Assembly (NCBI GenBank): GCA_964019165.1
Contig: OZ025280.1
Span: 11,464,428-11,528,427 of the forward strand
Length of the DNA stretch: 64,000 nucleotides
Reading direction: 5' to 3'
DNA from: Mastigias papua
Taxonomy: Eukaryota; Cnidaria; Scyphozoa; Rhizostomeae; Mastigiidae
Positions 45,572-55,813 of the stretch are shown here, piece by piece (positions within the stretch are counted from its first letter, which is position 1; every line of letters begins with the position of its first letter). Under the pieces are notes generated by a model. The model was not told the origin of the DNA and did no database searches. It saw nothing but the letters and a program-made list of their open reading frames with translations. The translations under genes and the position numbers were made by a program.

Positions 45572-46033
45572 ACTTCTGCTACATAAACTTACCAATGTTG
45601 ACTTTGTTTTTCTTGGGATACTTGTATCTCGTAAAAATGACATTGATTTGAAGTGAGGCCATTTCGATTCATACACTTGGTCTTGACCAGCTCCACTTTT
45701 GTGTGAATCTCTTTCTTTTGCTAATTCTTTTGAGTAGTAGGTCCTTAAATTAGCAATTTTAGTCTTGACCTCATCCTTTGAGAGGAAGAAAGTAGCAATT
45801 CAAAGGCTATTGTTTGTATAAATGTATCTAAACGGCAGAGATAAGAAATGCCTTGAAAAAAAGTAGGAAGTATACTTACCACTCATTCCGGTACACTGGG
45901 CTAGCTTTTTAATGCCTTCCTTTCTCGCGTTTCTGTCCTTATATAATTGTATATTTACATTCCAAAGACATTCATCCTCTTGCCAGGCAGCAATAAACGC
46001 TTCATTTTCGTCGAATTTCTTCCCTCGTGACAT
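44678..46033 (-). CDS. MADF/BESS-type partner protein of PIF/Harbinger (likely 3 exons)
   Basis: The first exon starts at ATG 46033 ([18 protein letters not shown]) and has the MADF start pattern with LWNV. A splice-donor-like GT follows GMSG near 45880. A middle segment (about 45790-45590, read on the minus strand) gives [18 protein letters not shown] and [11 protein letters not shown], the second half of a MADF (Myb/SANT-like) domain. The last exon (about 45180-44678) holds an acidic linker, [13 protein letters not shown], and a BESS-like segment [16 protein letters not shown]. Family members bind the element ends and bring transposase to DNA. Exon joints are inferred from GT/AG-like sites. 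Unlike the transposase it may still be whole. Confidence 0.75.
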
Positions 46034-46716
46034 CTTTGGTAAACTTAAAACGTAAACGCTTCAACAGTCGAACTTCGTGACAGTGCAGAGCGATTTCCAC
46101 ATTTGGCATTGTAACATTGATGCTCTACATTTTAGCTTGTTATGTGTTACATGTCTTGTCATTTCAACTTTGATGTTGCGTTTTGGAATCGCATGTTTGT
46201 GTCAATTCCTGTTGTGTATGCAACTCCCGTGTAGTGCCAGTATCACCCTTTCCGGCAATGTTTGTCTCTGTCAATGTGTATTGTGTTCTGACGTAACTAA
46301 TGTTTTTTTGTTTAGCTTTACATTATGTGTAGATGACTGTTTTAGTTGAATTGTAGTTCTTACCGTAACAACGATATGAAAAATCAACTGCTTCAGGCTT
46401 AGACCTAGGGCCTAGCCTTGAAGTAGCATTCTGATTGGCTGAATTCCCTACGATTAATCGTAGAAGTTGAACATGTTCAACTTTCAAGATTTGTCGTAGG
46501 AGCCGCTACGATTAATCGCTGAAGGAAAAAATCGTACGATTTTTCTGTTTACATTATTCGATTTATCGTATAAGACAAATCTTTGCAGATTAATCGCATA
46601 GTGTAAACGCGGCTTTAGAATTGAAATATGCAGGAGACAAAGCGTGATGGTGTTCACAAATGTCTCATTGTAAAGACCAGTTTGAACAACTATGTGCTTA
46701 TTTCATATATAGGAGA

Positions 46717-47000
46717 CTAGCTTAGTACAGATAGCCCGCTAAACGCGGGCTCCCCTTATCCCAGTTAAAAAGTTGCAGATTAGCCTTGGAAAGACTAACG
46801 CTGTGTCCCCATAAAAATGCATGGTCTACATTGTCGATGAGCAAGGATGAGAAAAGCTCTCATAGGATCACAAGAAGGTGACATCATGGGCCTCTGTTAT
46901 GGAGCACGTGATCTTCGGCCTTGCATTGAAACAAATCAAAGAGAATTGCAAGAAAAAATTGTGCAAGAAATGCTCGGATACCTGCGCTAGGCTACGGGGC
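46717..47000. repeat. Palindrome P11, left arm only
   Basis: CTAGCTTAGTACAGATAGCC to CTACGGGGC at 47000, exactly the tip of the arm. The spacer and right arm are absent, and Ty3/gypsy sequence follows directly. The break is therefore at the palindrome centre. Confidence 0.85.
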
Positions 47001-47224
47001 TCCTTTTCCTGAATAGTTCAATGTAGTTATTTGGAAGGTCCTCATGTGTCAAATCACCATATCGTGCAGGTGGTTTTATGTTTCTTCCGGCTCTTGTTCT
47101 TGCAGTATCTCTACCAGTTCATGTTGATCTCTTGGTACTGCATCACAATGCTGGTTCTGATTCTCTAAGCCATTCAGAGCAATGATGTCTTTATAATCAA
47201 TTTCTGGAAGTAGGGTGGTCTCTT

Positions 47225-48965
47225 TCATTTGCTACCATAAAGAACTCTGACAGAATCGCCTGGTTGGAGCTCTGGCAATTCTGCATTGTTGAACTTATAT
47301 TGCATGTGCTTTGGACATTGCATTGTCTTTGTGTCCTTGAAGTTGGGCAATGTAGTTTGTAGTGTACTTCCAATTAGCAAGGTTGCTGGGGATGTGGTCT
47401 TGTTTGTGAGAGGGGTAGTGTATAGTGCAAGTAAAGCAAGGTAAGGATCTTGATGTGACGCGATAGCTTTCTTGATGGTATGTTTTACTATTTGAATAGT
47501 CCTTTCCACCATGCTATTAGATGTTGGATAATGAGGACTAGATCTGTCATGTTGGAGATCCCATTGTTTGGCAAACTGAGCAAATTCACTGGATGAAAAC
47601 TCAGGGCCATTGTCACTGACAACGATTTGGGGAATATCGTACTTGGCAAAGATGCTCTTCAAGTTGGCAATGACTTTGCTTGATTCAGCATTTGGTAATC
47701 GATTAAGATCAAAGAACGTGATTGTGTAGTCAACAACAAGAACATAAGAGTGTCCGTAGAGATGTAACAAATCAGGTCCAACCTTTGTCCATGGTCAAAG
47801 CGGTATGTCACAGTGGCAAAGCTGAACGAAAATAGGTCATGCCCATCAATGACTTTCTAAAAGAGCCATCCAAACCAAGGGGCGGGGGTACTGGTCCCTC
47901 CCACTTTTTTGCATAAAATAGTCCTTTGCACATTTTTTACACTTTGCAGTATTTTATGCTGATTCTATCAAGCCCCCATTATGAATTCTTTTCATCAAGG
48001 TATAGTAGCCATGTCTTAGTCCCCCTTCGAACTAGTTAGACCCCGTTGATAAAAATCCTTTCGACACCCCTGATAAGAGACATCCGCTGTTCTACTACTA
48101 ACATCAGTAAACAAAATAACGTGCCATAAAGACGGTTTTGAAGAAACACTGCCACAAAACCAATCCTTCTTTGAGTGCCAGTCTTTGAAACGATCTGTTC
48201 CCTGTCTTCAACTGCAATACTGGCATTGGTCGTGGTTGTTGCAAGGTTAGCTTCTGGTCTGTGGTATTTCTAGAGCCAAAAGGTCTTTGCAAAAGTTGTG
48301 TAACAACATCTATAAAGTGCTAGGCATGGAACTGAGCCATTTCTCTGAAGTTTTTTGTTCTTGTGAATAAAGCAAAAGTCTTCTCTACACGGATAGCTTG
48401 GCTAGCAAGAGAAAGAGCTATAAGAAACTGTGCTGCTCTATGCATGTCTGCCCGTCATGCTTATAGAGATGGGCACGACCATGGATTGTTATTGCTAGCA
48501 TGACTGTAGATTAGCCAATATAGTTACGGGATTTTACAATAAGTTATTGTCTTATTTCGTGCTATTTACTTTTGGGCACAACCTACAGACATGCGCATTG
48601 CGATCAACAGTCTCAGCACAGGGTGTCAAAGGCGTAGGACACAACGGCAATACAGGGATAATAATACCAGTTAGAATATGCATCTTATCAAGAAAAGCTA
48701 AGAAAACATTCGTTATAAGTTATTGACACAGACAAAATAGTGGCAACAAATTTATGGTCGTGCCGGGCACAACAAGCACGACCTTTAGCTTCGCCACTGG
48801 TATGTCATGCAGCATGAGCGGCTCAGGACATTGTTGATTTCTATGATCTACACATGTGCTGCAGTGACTAGCCATGTCTTGAATCTCTGATGTACTGCCT
48901 GGCCAGTAGGCACACTCTTTGGCTCAGGAGATACACTTTTCAATACTGAGATGACCTGTGTGTAG
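47225..48965 (-). pseudogene. Ty3/gypsy-1 integrase, interrupted
   Basis: The HHCC zinc-binding part (HTGHLSIEKCIS, then HCSTCVDHRN) is at about 48965-48800, with one in-frame stop. The hAT-like element then intervenes. The catalytic core resumes below 47803: LVVDYTITFFDLNR (Asp), IVVSDNGPEFSSSEF (Asp) and SNSMVERTIQIVKHTI (Glu), so the D,D,E triad is kept. The end LPELQPGDSVRVLY is the usual C-terminal beta segment. Beyond the stop near 47225 a related frame continues to the truncation. Confidence 0.85.
47811..48799. mobile_element. hAT-type non-autonomous element with 8-bp target duplication
   Basis: GTATGTCA at 47803-47810 is repeated at 48800-48807. Inside are inverted ends CAGTGGCAAAGCT and AGCTTCGCCACTG (one mismatch). 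8-bp duplications and CAGTG-type ends are hallmarks of hAT elements. The 989 bp hold no transposase. Outside the duplication the integrase reading continues on both sides, which proves insertion into gypsy-1. Confidence 0.93.
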
Positions 48966-49325
48966 CAACTTGTAGACTTCCTTACGAAGCAACGATGGTA
49001 CAATAATGCGCTGAGCACCTTTCAAAAGTAAGCACTGAACATGAGTGTTGTCATCACGGATTGTGTAGAATGGTATAACACAAGGCTCAAGTTTGCGTTT
49101 GTCAGGTCATCCATCTTTCAGATGTTTAGCAACGAGTTGACATGTTTTGTCATTAGCGGTGGCTTCTTGATAAGCAAGCAATTTTGTATTAGAGATTGGT
49201 ATGGATTTCACAAGGGTGTGAACAAAAGCTTTCAGCTGACTAGTTGAAATTTCGGACTGGTTTGATGGTAAGTATGCTCTAGACAGAGCATCATCAACAA
49301 CAACAGTTTTGCCTGGGGTATAGTC

Positions 49326-50510
49326 TCAATCAAAGTAATAGCGTTGGAATGCTAACAAGAGGTTTTGAACTCTTGGTGGAGCTTTGAGGGTGGACTTTTT
49401 GAAGACTTGGCGCAATGGTTTGTGGTCATTGTTTACGTCAAAATGGCAACAGTAGAGACAGTCATGACTATTGGAACAACAGAAAACAATACTCAGAGTT
49501 TCCTTTTCAGAGGACAAAAATCTTTCTCCTCAGGTTGCAATGCTTGTGAGGCATATATGACTGGTTTAAAGTGCTCATCATGTTGCTGCTTGAGAATTTC
49601 GCCTAATCCGTTTCCGCTTGCATCAGTAGTTAATCGTGTAGGCTTGGAGGGATCATAAAATTGGAGGACTGGTGAGTTGGTTGTCATGTCTTTGAGCTTG
49701 TTTATGGCTTCAAGCTGTGGCTTTTCAAAATGCCAGTGGACTTCCTTTTTGAGTAGTTCGCAAAGTGGAGCAGTGACTTCCGAATACTGAGGAAGGGACT
49801 TGCAGAGGTAAGTTATCATTCCAAGAAATCGTTGTAAGTCCTCCTTGCATTGTGGTACTGGCATGTTGACAACTGCTGAAACTTTTGACGGGTCTGGTTT
49901 AATACCCTCAGAGGTGAGTATGTGGCCTAAATAGAGTAACACAGTAGCAACAAAGACACATTTGGATCTGTTCAGCTTTAGGCCTGCTCGTTTTAGCCTA
50001 TCAAATACTAGCTTGAGATGTCTATAATGCTCCTCTTTTGTTGATGACCAAATCACTATATCATCTTGTACATTTGCTGCACCTGGAATACCTTCAATGA
50101 TATGTGCACCTTCACTGGCACTGTGAATCAAAAAGGTAAACATGTAAATCTGTATCAGCCAAATGGAGTATTAAAGATGACTAGGCCAGAACTTTCTTCA
50201 TCAACAGGAAACTTCCAAAACCCATTGCTGGCATCAAGTTTTATGACGAATTTAGCATTGTGCATATGGGCAACATCTTCTTCAGCTGTTGGGACTTTAT
50301 TATGCTGCCTTTTAATGGCTTGATTGAGATTGCGAGGGTCAAGGCAGAGGCTTAACTTGCTGTTGGGCTTTTCAACTATGACTAAGGAGTTCACCCATTC
50401 AGTAGGCTCTGCGACAGGAAGAATGATGCCAAGGCTAATCATGCACTTGAGTTCAGTTTTGAGTTTGTCACACAATGCAAATGGAACTTTTCAAGGAGGG
50501 TGCACAAAAG
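49326..50510 (-). pseudogene. Ty3/gypsy-1 reverse transcriptase and RNase H
   Basis: RT begins near 50475 with CDKLKTELKCMISLG, then SLCLDPRNLNQAIKR and FVIKLDASNGFWKFPV (first catalytic Asp). After a frame break near 50150 comes NVQDDIVIWSSTKEEH, the active-site box. Here VQDD replaces the usual Y-x-DD, so the conserved Tyr is gone. YLGHILTSEGIKPDP and FLGMITYLCKSLP follow, then RNase H TTDASGNGLGEIL. A further shift near 49500 leads to NNDHKPLRQVF at the 3' end. Not functional as it stands. Confidence 0.85.
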
Positions 50511-50759
50511 GCGGAACATTTGGATCAATTGTGAGGTGATGCATGGTTGGAAGTGTGCCAATGTCTCCAAAACAAATCTCATATTGGTCTAGAAGCTGCG
50601 GAAGACTTGCATCAATCTTGTATATGCGCTTAATGAGTTGATGTATATCACAAGGTGTGGCACCGAGTATGTGTCAGCAACGACAAAAATAGTGGATTGA
50701 CTGAATTCTTGTATGTTATTGACGCAATGCACTTGCCAAGAACAGGAATATCTGTGTTG

Positions 50760-51900
50760 TTATAAGCAGATAACTTTGTTTGTAACAGGTAAGATGTTTG
50801 TAGACTTGAGATTTGGATGTTTAAGAAGATTGTTATAAACAGATTTTGGTAGTACATTAATTTCAGCACCAGAGTCTAGTTTAAAGTCTACATCACTGCC
50901 ATTAAGATCTAATGTAGCAGTCCAAGGATTTGACTTGATTGTGTTTACATGCAAATGAGTTTCCTTTTGTGTGACAGCTGGCTCACAGGAAGATTTCTTG
51001 AATTCATTTTTTGGGTCTCTTGCTTTTATCATGCCCAAAAATAAGTCACAGTCATCTGGTTCACCGTGACTCTCGGACGTAACATCGGCATCAAGTTTGT
51101 TGATAGATGTTTTACTTCTGCAAACTGTTGCAAAATGCCCTTTGTGGTGACACTTGTTGCAAGCTTTATTGTAAGCTGGGCACTTCCCTCTGTCATGGGA
51201 ACCTGCACAAAATTTACAAGTGTGAATATAGCGATATGGTTGACTGGCAGATTTAGATATTGCATGCTTTTGATAACGTCAACGGACTTTGGCAACCCCT
51301 TTCTTTTGCCTGTATTTATGGTGTATGGCGTCAACTTGTTCAATATCAAGGTCGGTAGTTGCAAGAGCTATTGTTTGCCTGCGAGTTTCTTCTGCTGCTT
51401 GACCTGCCTGACTTGCCTTTTCAAGTGTTAAGTCTGGCTCTCTAAGTAATCTTTTGTGCAACCGAAGATCATGAATTCCACAAATAAGAATATCTGTAAT
51501 AAGTGAGTAATGATTTGGCCAAACTCACAGTCATTAGCTCATTGTCTGAGTTCTGTGATGTAATCATCAAACCTTTCAGCTTCAGATTGTTTACAGGTAA
51601 AGAAACCGTGTCTAAGACATGTTAAATTCTTACGTGGATGACAGTAGACATCAAATGTTTCAAGGATGTTATCGAGCTTTGATTTGTCTGCTGCTGATTC
51701 GAAGGTAACTGTTCCATAAATATTTCTCCCTTTGGGCCCAATGCAGGTAATTAGAATACTAGTCTGACCTTTGTGTGGCTTTGTGTCCACCTCGGTAGCT
51801 TGTAGGAACACCGTTACTTCATTTGTCCATCATTTCCATCCTTCAGAAAGATTTTCCTGATTGAAATTGAGTTGTTTTGATGGTGGCAGCTTATCCATGT
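50760..51900 (-). pseudogene. Ty3/gypsy-1 gag and aspartic protease
   Basis: Gag starts near 51900 (MDKLPPSKQLNFNQ-like text) and continues through FEDTF-type text such as LETFDVYCHPRKNLTC and FFTCKQSEAERFDDYI. Zinc knuckles near 51220-51120 read CKFCAGSHDRGKC and CNKCHHKGHFATVC. The protease DFKLDSGAEINVLPKSV (50900-50850) has the active-site DSGA. Several frame changes (near 51530, 51280, 51030) break the polyprotein. Confidence 0.82.
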
Positions 51901-51956
51901 TTGAGTAAATATATGTAAAGTAGAACTAAGTTAGGTTTGAATGTGAACTGACACCA

Positions 51957-52056
51957 TGTAATAATAATAAAAGTACAAAGCATGTTCCTGAGTCTACCAT
52001 TATAGAATGACTGCTCATAAGAGAACTGGGGATGAATACATGAGGCTAATACAACA
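51957..52056 (-). repeat. Ty3/gypsy-1 5' LTR, about 100 bp
   Basis: Minus strand TGTTGTATTAGCC...TTATTATTACA has the usual TG...CA ends, followed at once by TGGTGTCAGTTCAC (51943-51956), a primer binding site. The very short LTR recalls the Mag group. The 3' LTR is missing, so the outer end is not confirmed. Confidence 0.65.
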
Positions 52057-52057
52057 G

Positions 52058-52823
52058 GTAAGGAAAAAGAGTTAGAGGTATAAGAGTTCTGTTCATCACA
52101 CAACACTTTGGCAAAGGCTTCATCCTTGGAACGCTGTTGAATAAGTGAGATGTAAAATTGGACCCTTTATCTGCATCTACTGACTGTCTCTGTCTTCTGA
52201 TCAGGTATAGCATATGCTTCAACATATTTAGTAAAGTAATCAACAATATTAAGAATGTATTGATTGCCTCTTGGTGTTGTCTTCAGTGGGCCAAGTACAT
52301 CCATACCCACCATATAAAATGGGACTGGCACTACTTCAATTGGTTTCATAGCCCATCTGGGATTAGGAATTACTTTATTCTTTTGACATGTGACACAGCT
52401 CTTACAGAATAATGTGGTTTGACGATAGAAACACAGCCAATAAAATTATTCCTGAATTCAGGCAAATGTCTTTTTAACTCCGAGGTATCCAACATCAATG
52501 TGCGACCTTTCACTGATTTCAAGTTGCAAACTGACTGGAGCAACGACTTGATATTTATCTACTCCTGCATCATCAATCCATTCTCTACAAATAAGACCAT
52601 CATGTACTTCAAGACGATCAAAAATATTATAGAGAGTGCGAAGTCCATTATTATCATTTGTTGGAACTTGGGCTGGTGTCTTGTCCATAAGTATCCACGG
52701 TCGAACTTGACTTAAGACAGGGTCTTCTGACTGCGCAATTTTCAGTTCTTCAATTGACCAGCTGCTTGTTATTTGAATAGCGTTAACCATTGGCTGTCGT
52801 GACAACGTATCACCATGCTGCAT
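52058..52823 (-). pseudogene. Ty3/gypsy-2 integrase, N-terminal part
   Basis: From MQHGDTLSRQPM at 52823 (an RNase H tail motif), a spacer leads to RSHIDVGYLGVKKTF near 52480-52458, the HHCC region. The core begins FYMVGMDVLGPLKTTPRGNQ and ILNIVDYFTKYVEAYAI (first Asp). After a frame change, DKGSNFTSHLF gives the second Asp region. The third catalytic residue and C-terminus are absent. Confidence 0.78.
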
Positions 52824-53633
52824 TAAACTACCAGGGCGATGAATTATGTTATAATCATACTCTTCCAGCCTAAGGATCCAACACGCTAGTTTTCCTGTGG
52901 GTGATTTGATTTTACGTAGCCACTAAAATGCTTTATGGTCAGTGTAGACTGTGACTTTTCTGCCGTATATATATGGGTGGAAATGATCAAGAGACCAAAC
53001 AAGTGCATAGGCCTCTTTTTCCGTAGTTGACCAGTTAGATTCTACTCTACTAAAACAGTTTAACGCATATGCAATTACCTGTTCAGTTCCATCATCTTGG
53101 ATTTGCTGTAGTGTGGCACCAATTCCGCTGTCACTAGCATCACAATAGACTATAAAGTCACGATTAAAATCTGGATAGCATAAAATTGGAGGCAATGTGA
53201 GTGTTTCTTTCAATCGATCAAATGATGTTTGACAGTCTGTTATCCATTGCCATTTATTGTCCTTCTGGAGAAGCTTATTCAAAGGTGTAAGTAATGCACT
53301 TGCGTTTGAAATATGCTTCCAATAATAGCCTATCATCCTGATGAAACAACAAAGCTCATGAACGTTGGTTGGAGGTGGAAGTGAGCTAATAACTTGAACT
53401 ATGGCAGGGTCTACCTCTATCCCCTTTTTAGAGATCACAAAACCAAGGTATTTTACTGACTGGGCCGCAATAAAACATTTTTCTTCTCTCAGCTTCAATC
53501 CAGCTTGCTTGAATATTTTGAAAACTTCTTCTAAGGCTTGTAAATGTTCTTCAAAGTCTTTTCCATAAATTAGGATATCATCTATGTAAGCCCTTGCACG
53601 TTTATCAATATCTCCTTTCAATAATTGAGACAT
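52823..53633 (-). pseudogene. Ty3/gypsy-2 RT (3' half) and RNase H
   Basis: Opens near the active-site box ARAYIDDILIYGKDFEEH (intact YIDD), then YLGFVISKKGIEVDP and CCFIRMIGYYWKHI. RNase H follows with FIVYCDASDSGIGATL, STTEKEAYALVWSL and VTVYTDHKAF. A TAG at 52923 precedes WLRKIKSPTGKLACW in the same frame. The RT fingers and first catalytic Asp are missing, so an internal deletion joined protease directly to mid-RT. Confidence 0.85.
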
Positions 53634-54343
53634 TGAGATGTCTGGATTGTTCCAGGAGTAATCAACTCGTGATGCAGTGGTATTGCCACATCTTCAGGAA
53701 GAGACACTTTTCTCACATGCAAGTTTTGAAAATAGCGTAAGTCCAATGGTATTGTAACATCATGTGCTCCTTTTAAGACTTTCTCTTTCAGATCACGTAC
53801 TGCCTCGGTTTCTATCCGCCAATTTAATCCAAGCAAAACACCCGTTGTAACGTCTTCAACTATGTAAAAAGTCAAATAGTGAATAGTATCATTAATGTTT
53901 AACTCAAGTTTTATTTTGCCAGACAGGCTCATTAGGCTTGCATTTGCTGCATGGGCAACTATATCACTGGGTTCAATGGTACCTTTGAACGGTAGGCTAT
54001 GCAACACTGTATGGCTTATGAGGTTGATTGGGCTGCCTGTATCAATCATACACAAGATATTTCTTGTATTGATGTTGAATGTGGCAAAAATCATGTTACG
54101 GTTGGCATCTGGTACAATACTTGACAAAATTATATTCTGATTCTGTGCACCTTGTTGAGCTATTGGCGTCTCCTGGGGACTTCTTATGACTTGTTGTGGT
54201 TGTGGCATCCACTGTGGGGGAGCAAACTGTTGTGGCTGCACAGGAGGCATTATCGGTCGATAGACGGGCTGTTGCTGTACATAAAAGCAATCTCTCTTGG
54301 TGTGTCCTGGTTGTCCACATGCGTAACATATTCTTGGTGTCAC
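53618..54343 (-). pseudogene. Ty3/gypsy-2 zinc knuckle and aspartic protease
   Basis: Begins TPRICYACGQPGHTKRDC, a CCHC knuckle, then a Pro/Gln-rich linker and the protease ILCMIDTGSPINLISHTVL with active-site DTGS. LLGLNWRIETEA near the end is the usual flap-side motif. It runs out of frame at 53618, 16 bases into the RT frame. Confidence 0.82.
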
Positions 54344-55047
54344 AGAAGGCTGGTGATGCGAAGCTCGGCTATTGACATTATCATTAGTATAACCACATTG
54401 TGGCTGACTATGATTAGTATTCTGCTGGGACTTATTCCGATATGACCCTTACTGTTTTCTTGGGCAAATCTTGCAATATGACTGACTTTATTGCACAAAT
54501 AGCATGTTGGTGGTTGGCCCCTCCCAGATAATGGTGCTGATTGGGTAAAACTTCCTATCAGGCCCTGTTTATTTGGGCAGTCACGGCTTGTATGGCCTTG
54601 TTGTTTACAAGTAAAACAAATTCTGTTGCTAGTATTTACTTGCTGAACGGACTTTACTGACTGAATCAATTTCTGATTTTCTACTATTGTACTTTGTGCT
54701 GATTTTGCTGCTTCATAGCGTCTTCCAATCAAAATCGCTTCATCCAGACTACCGGGGGGTTCCTGTAGTAGTTTACACTGTAGACTTCTATCTGTCACAC
54801 CATTAATAAATTGATCAATTAATCTACTCTGTAACTCTGCTGGTAAGAATTGAAATTTGGCAGCTATTTCAAGCAAGCCTGACCTGAAACTGTCAATGCT
54901 CTCATCAGAAATTTGAACCCTCCTGGTGAAATGAAATCTGCGCTCAACAGGGGACTGAGTTTTCTCAAAGAACTTTCGTAACTCACCAATCCAAGTGCCA
55001 AATTGTTCATCTTCAGTATCCTGAGGTTCTAATGTAAGAGGTTCCAC
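54340..55047 (-). CDS. Ty3/gypsy-2 Gag
   Basis: A 235-residue open frame: MEPLTLEPQDTEDEQFGTW, then a retrotransposon Gag core (RKFFEKTQSPVERRFHF, RSGLLEIAAKFQFLP, LIDQFINGVTDRSLQ). The CCHC knuckle CFTCKQQGHTSRDC and a second, damaged one, CYLCNKVSHIARFAQ, follow. The protein packages element RNA. It ends 4 bp inside the next frame. A further short frame upstream (55305-55096) may hold its true N-terminus. Confidence 0.8.
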   Translation of the reverse strand: MEPLTLEPQDTEDEQFGTWIGELRKFFEKTQSPVERRFHFTRRVQISDESIDSFRSGLLEIAAKFQFLPAELQSRLIDQFINGVTDRSLQCKLLQEPPGSLDEAILIGRRYEAAKSAQSTIVENQKLIQSVKSVQQVNTSNRICFTCKQQGHTSRDCPNKQGLIGSFTQSAPLSGRGQPPTCYLCNKVSHIARFAQENSKGHIGISPSRILIIVSHNVVILMIMSIAELRITSLL

Positions 55048-55344
55048 AATTCGAAAAGCATTGTCAGAAAGGTTTACTAATAATGCAGCTCTCTTTTATT
55101 GCACTCCTTTTAGGCCAACAACATCAAAATACAAAGCAATTCGATGAGAAAACAGTGCAAAGTCTTCTCCGACGTGATATTTATCAGGTTTACAACATGC
55201 TGATAATGTCGGTCCCGGTTCCCACAGTTCTGCTTGAACCCTCGCTTGAACCCCTTCGATTTCTTGTGCTTCAGCTTCTTGGTTAGCCATTTGTCTAGTG
55301 GTCACGAACTAACTCAAATTTTAGTGTAATCGTAGAATTTCCAA

Positions 55345-55362
55345 GTCCTGGCAGGGTCGCCA
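55345..55362 (-). promoter_or_regulatory. Ty3/gypsy-2 primer binding site
   Basis: Minus strand TGGCGACCCTGCCAGGAC starts with TGG, as expected for pairing with a tRNA 3' CCA end, and lies just after ...CCACATAATTT, the likely LTR end. Confidence 0.7.
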
Positions 55363-55368
55363 AAATTA

Positions 55369-55500
55369 TGTGGTTAAACGAAACAATAATTCCATTTAAC
55401 AGAACAAAACAATGATTCTATTTAATGCAACAACCAGTTCTCTATATAACACAACAAACAATTATCTATATAACGCAACAAACAATTCTCAATCTTACTC
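55369..55500 (-). repeat. Part of the Ty3/gypsy-2 5' LTR with short tandem repeats
   Basis: The LTR would end ...TTTAACCACA. Inside, about 55425-55495, are three copies of a unit near CTATATAACGCAACAAACAA. With no 3' LTR to compare, the outer edge (perhaps as far as 55780) is not known. Confidence 0.45.
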
Positions 55501-55813
55501 CAAATCCTCTCACTCAAAACTAAAACTAAAAAGTCTCCTACAGTGAATTTCACAATGTATCTAAAACTGGGGGTTAACCTCTCTACAATACAACCACCAC
55601 AGTTTTCTTCAAAAAACGAAAACGGAACTTTGGGATCTGAAAGGGGAAGCTCCAAAATTTTTCTGGACAATGTTGAAAAGCAGAAACGAGAAACACCATC
55701 TAACCTTTTCTAATAACCAATTATCAAATTATTTCAGTACCCTTCTAAGCTCTGAAGATAGCAGGGACAGACATAACAATAATCATTAGATTCTGGCTCC
55801 TTCTATTGACACA

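Larger units (their letters stand above)
44094..46614. mobile_element. PIF/Harbinger DNA transposon with TTA target duplication
   Basis: Terminal inverted repeats AGCCGCATTTACACTATGCG (44094) and the complement of AGCCGCGTTTACACTATGCG (ending 46614) are flanked by TTA at 44091-44093 and 46615-46617, the usual 3-bp duplication of this superfamily. It encodes a transposase on the plus strand and a MADF/BESS-type partner on the minus strand, the classic two-gene layout. The transposase is internally deleted, so this copy is probably not active by itself. Confidence 0.92.
41953..46716 (+). mobile_element. Unit D, second copy, split by a PIF/Harbinger element
   Basis: 41953-44093 matches 25317-27457. 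After the PIF/Harbinger insertion (44094-46614) the unit resumes with TTAGAATTGAAATATGCAGG and ends at GGAGA before palindrome P11. Only this copy shows the 3' end of unit D. Confidence 0.75.
47001..52056 (-). mobile_element. Ty3/gypsy retrotransposon 1, 3'-truncated
   Basis: On the minus strand the order is LTR, primer binding site, gag with zinc knuckles, protease, RT, RNase H, integrase: the Ty3/gypsy order. The 3' end is cut at 47000/47001 at palindrome P11, so no 3' LTR is seen. Frameshifts are frequent, and a hAT-type element lies inside the integrase region. Confidence 0.88.
52057..55500 (-). mobile_element. Ty3/gypsy retrotransposon 2, truncated and deleted
   Basis: On the minus strand from about 55500 the order is LTR part, primer binding site, gag with zinc knuckles, protease, RT/RNase H, then the start of integrase, which is cut off where gypsy-1's LTR begins. 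RT is missing its first half. It is clearly a different lineage from gypsy-1, judged by its knuckles, DTGS protease and primer site. Confidence 0.86.
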
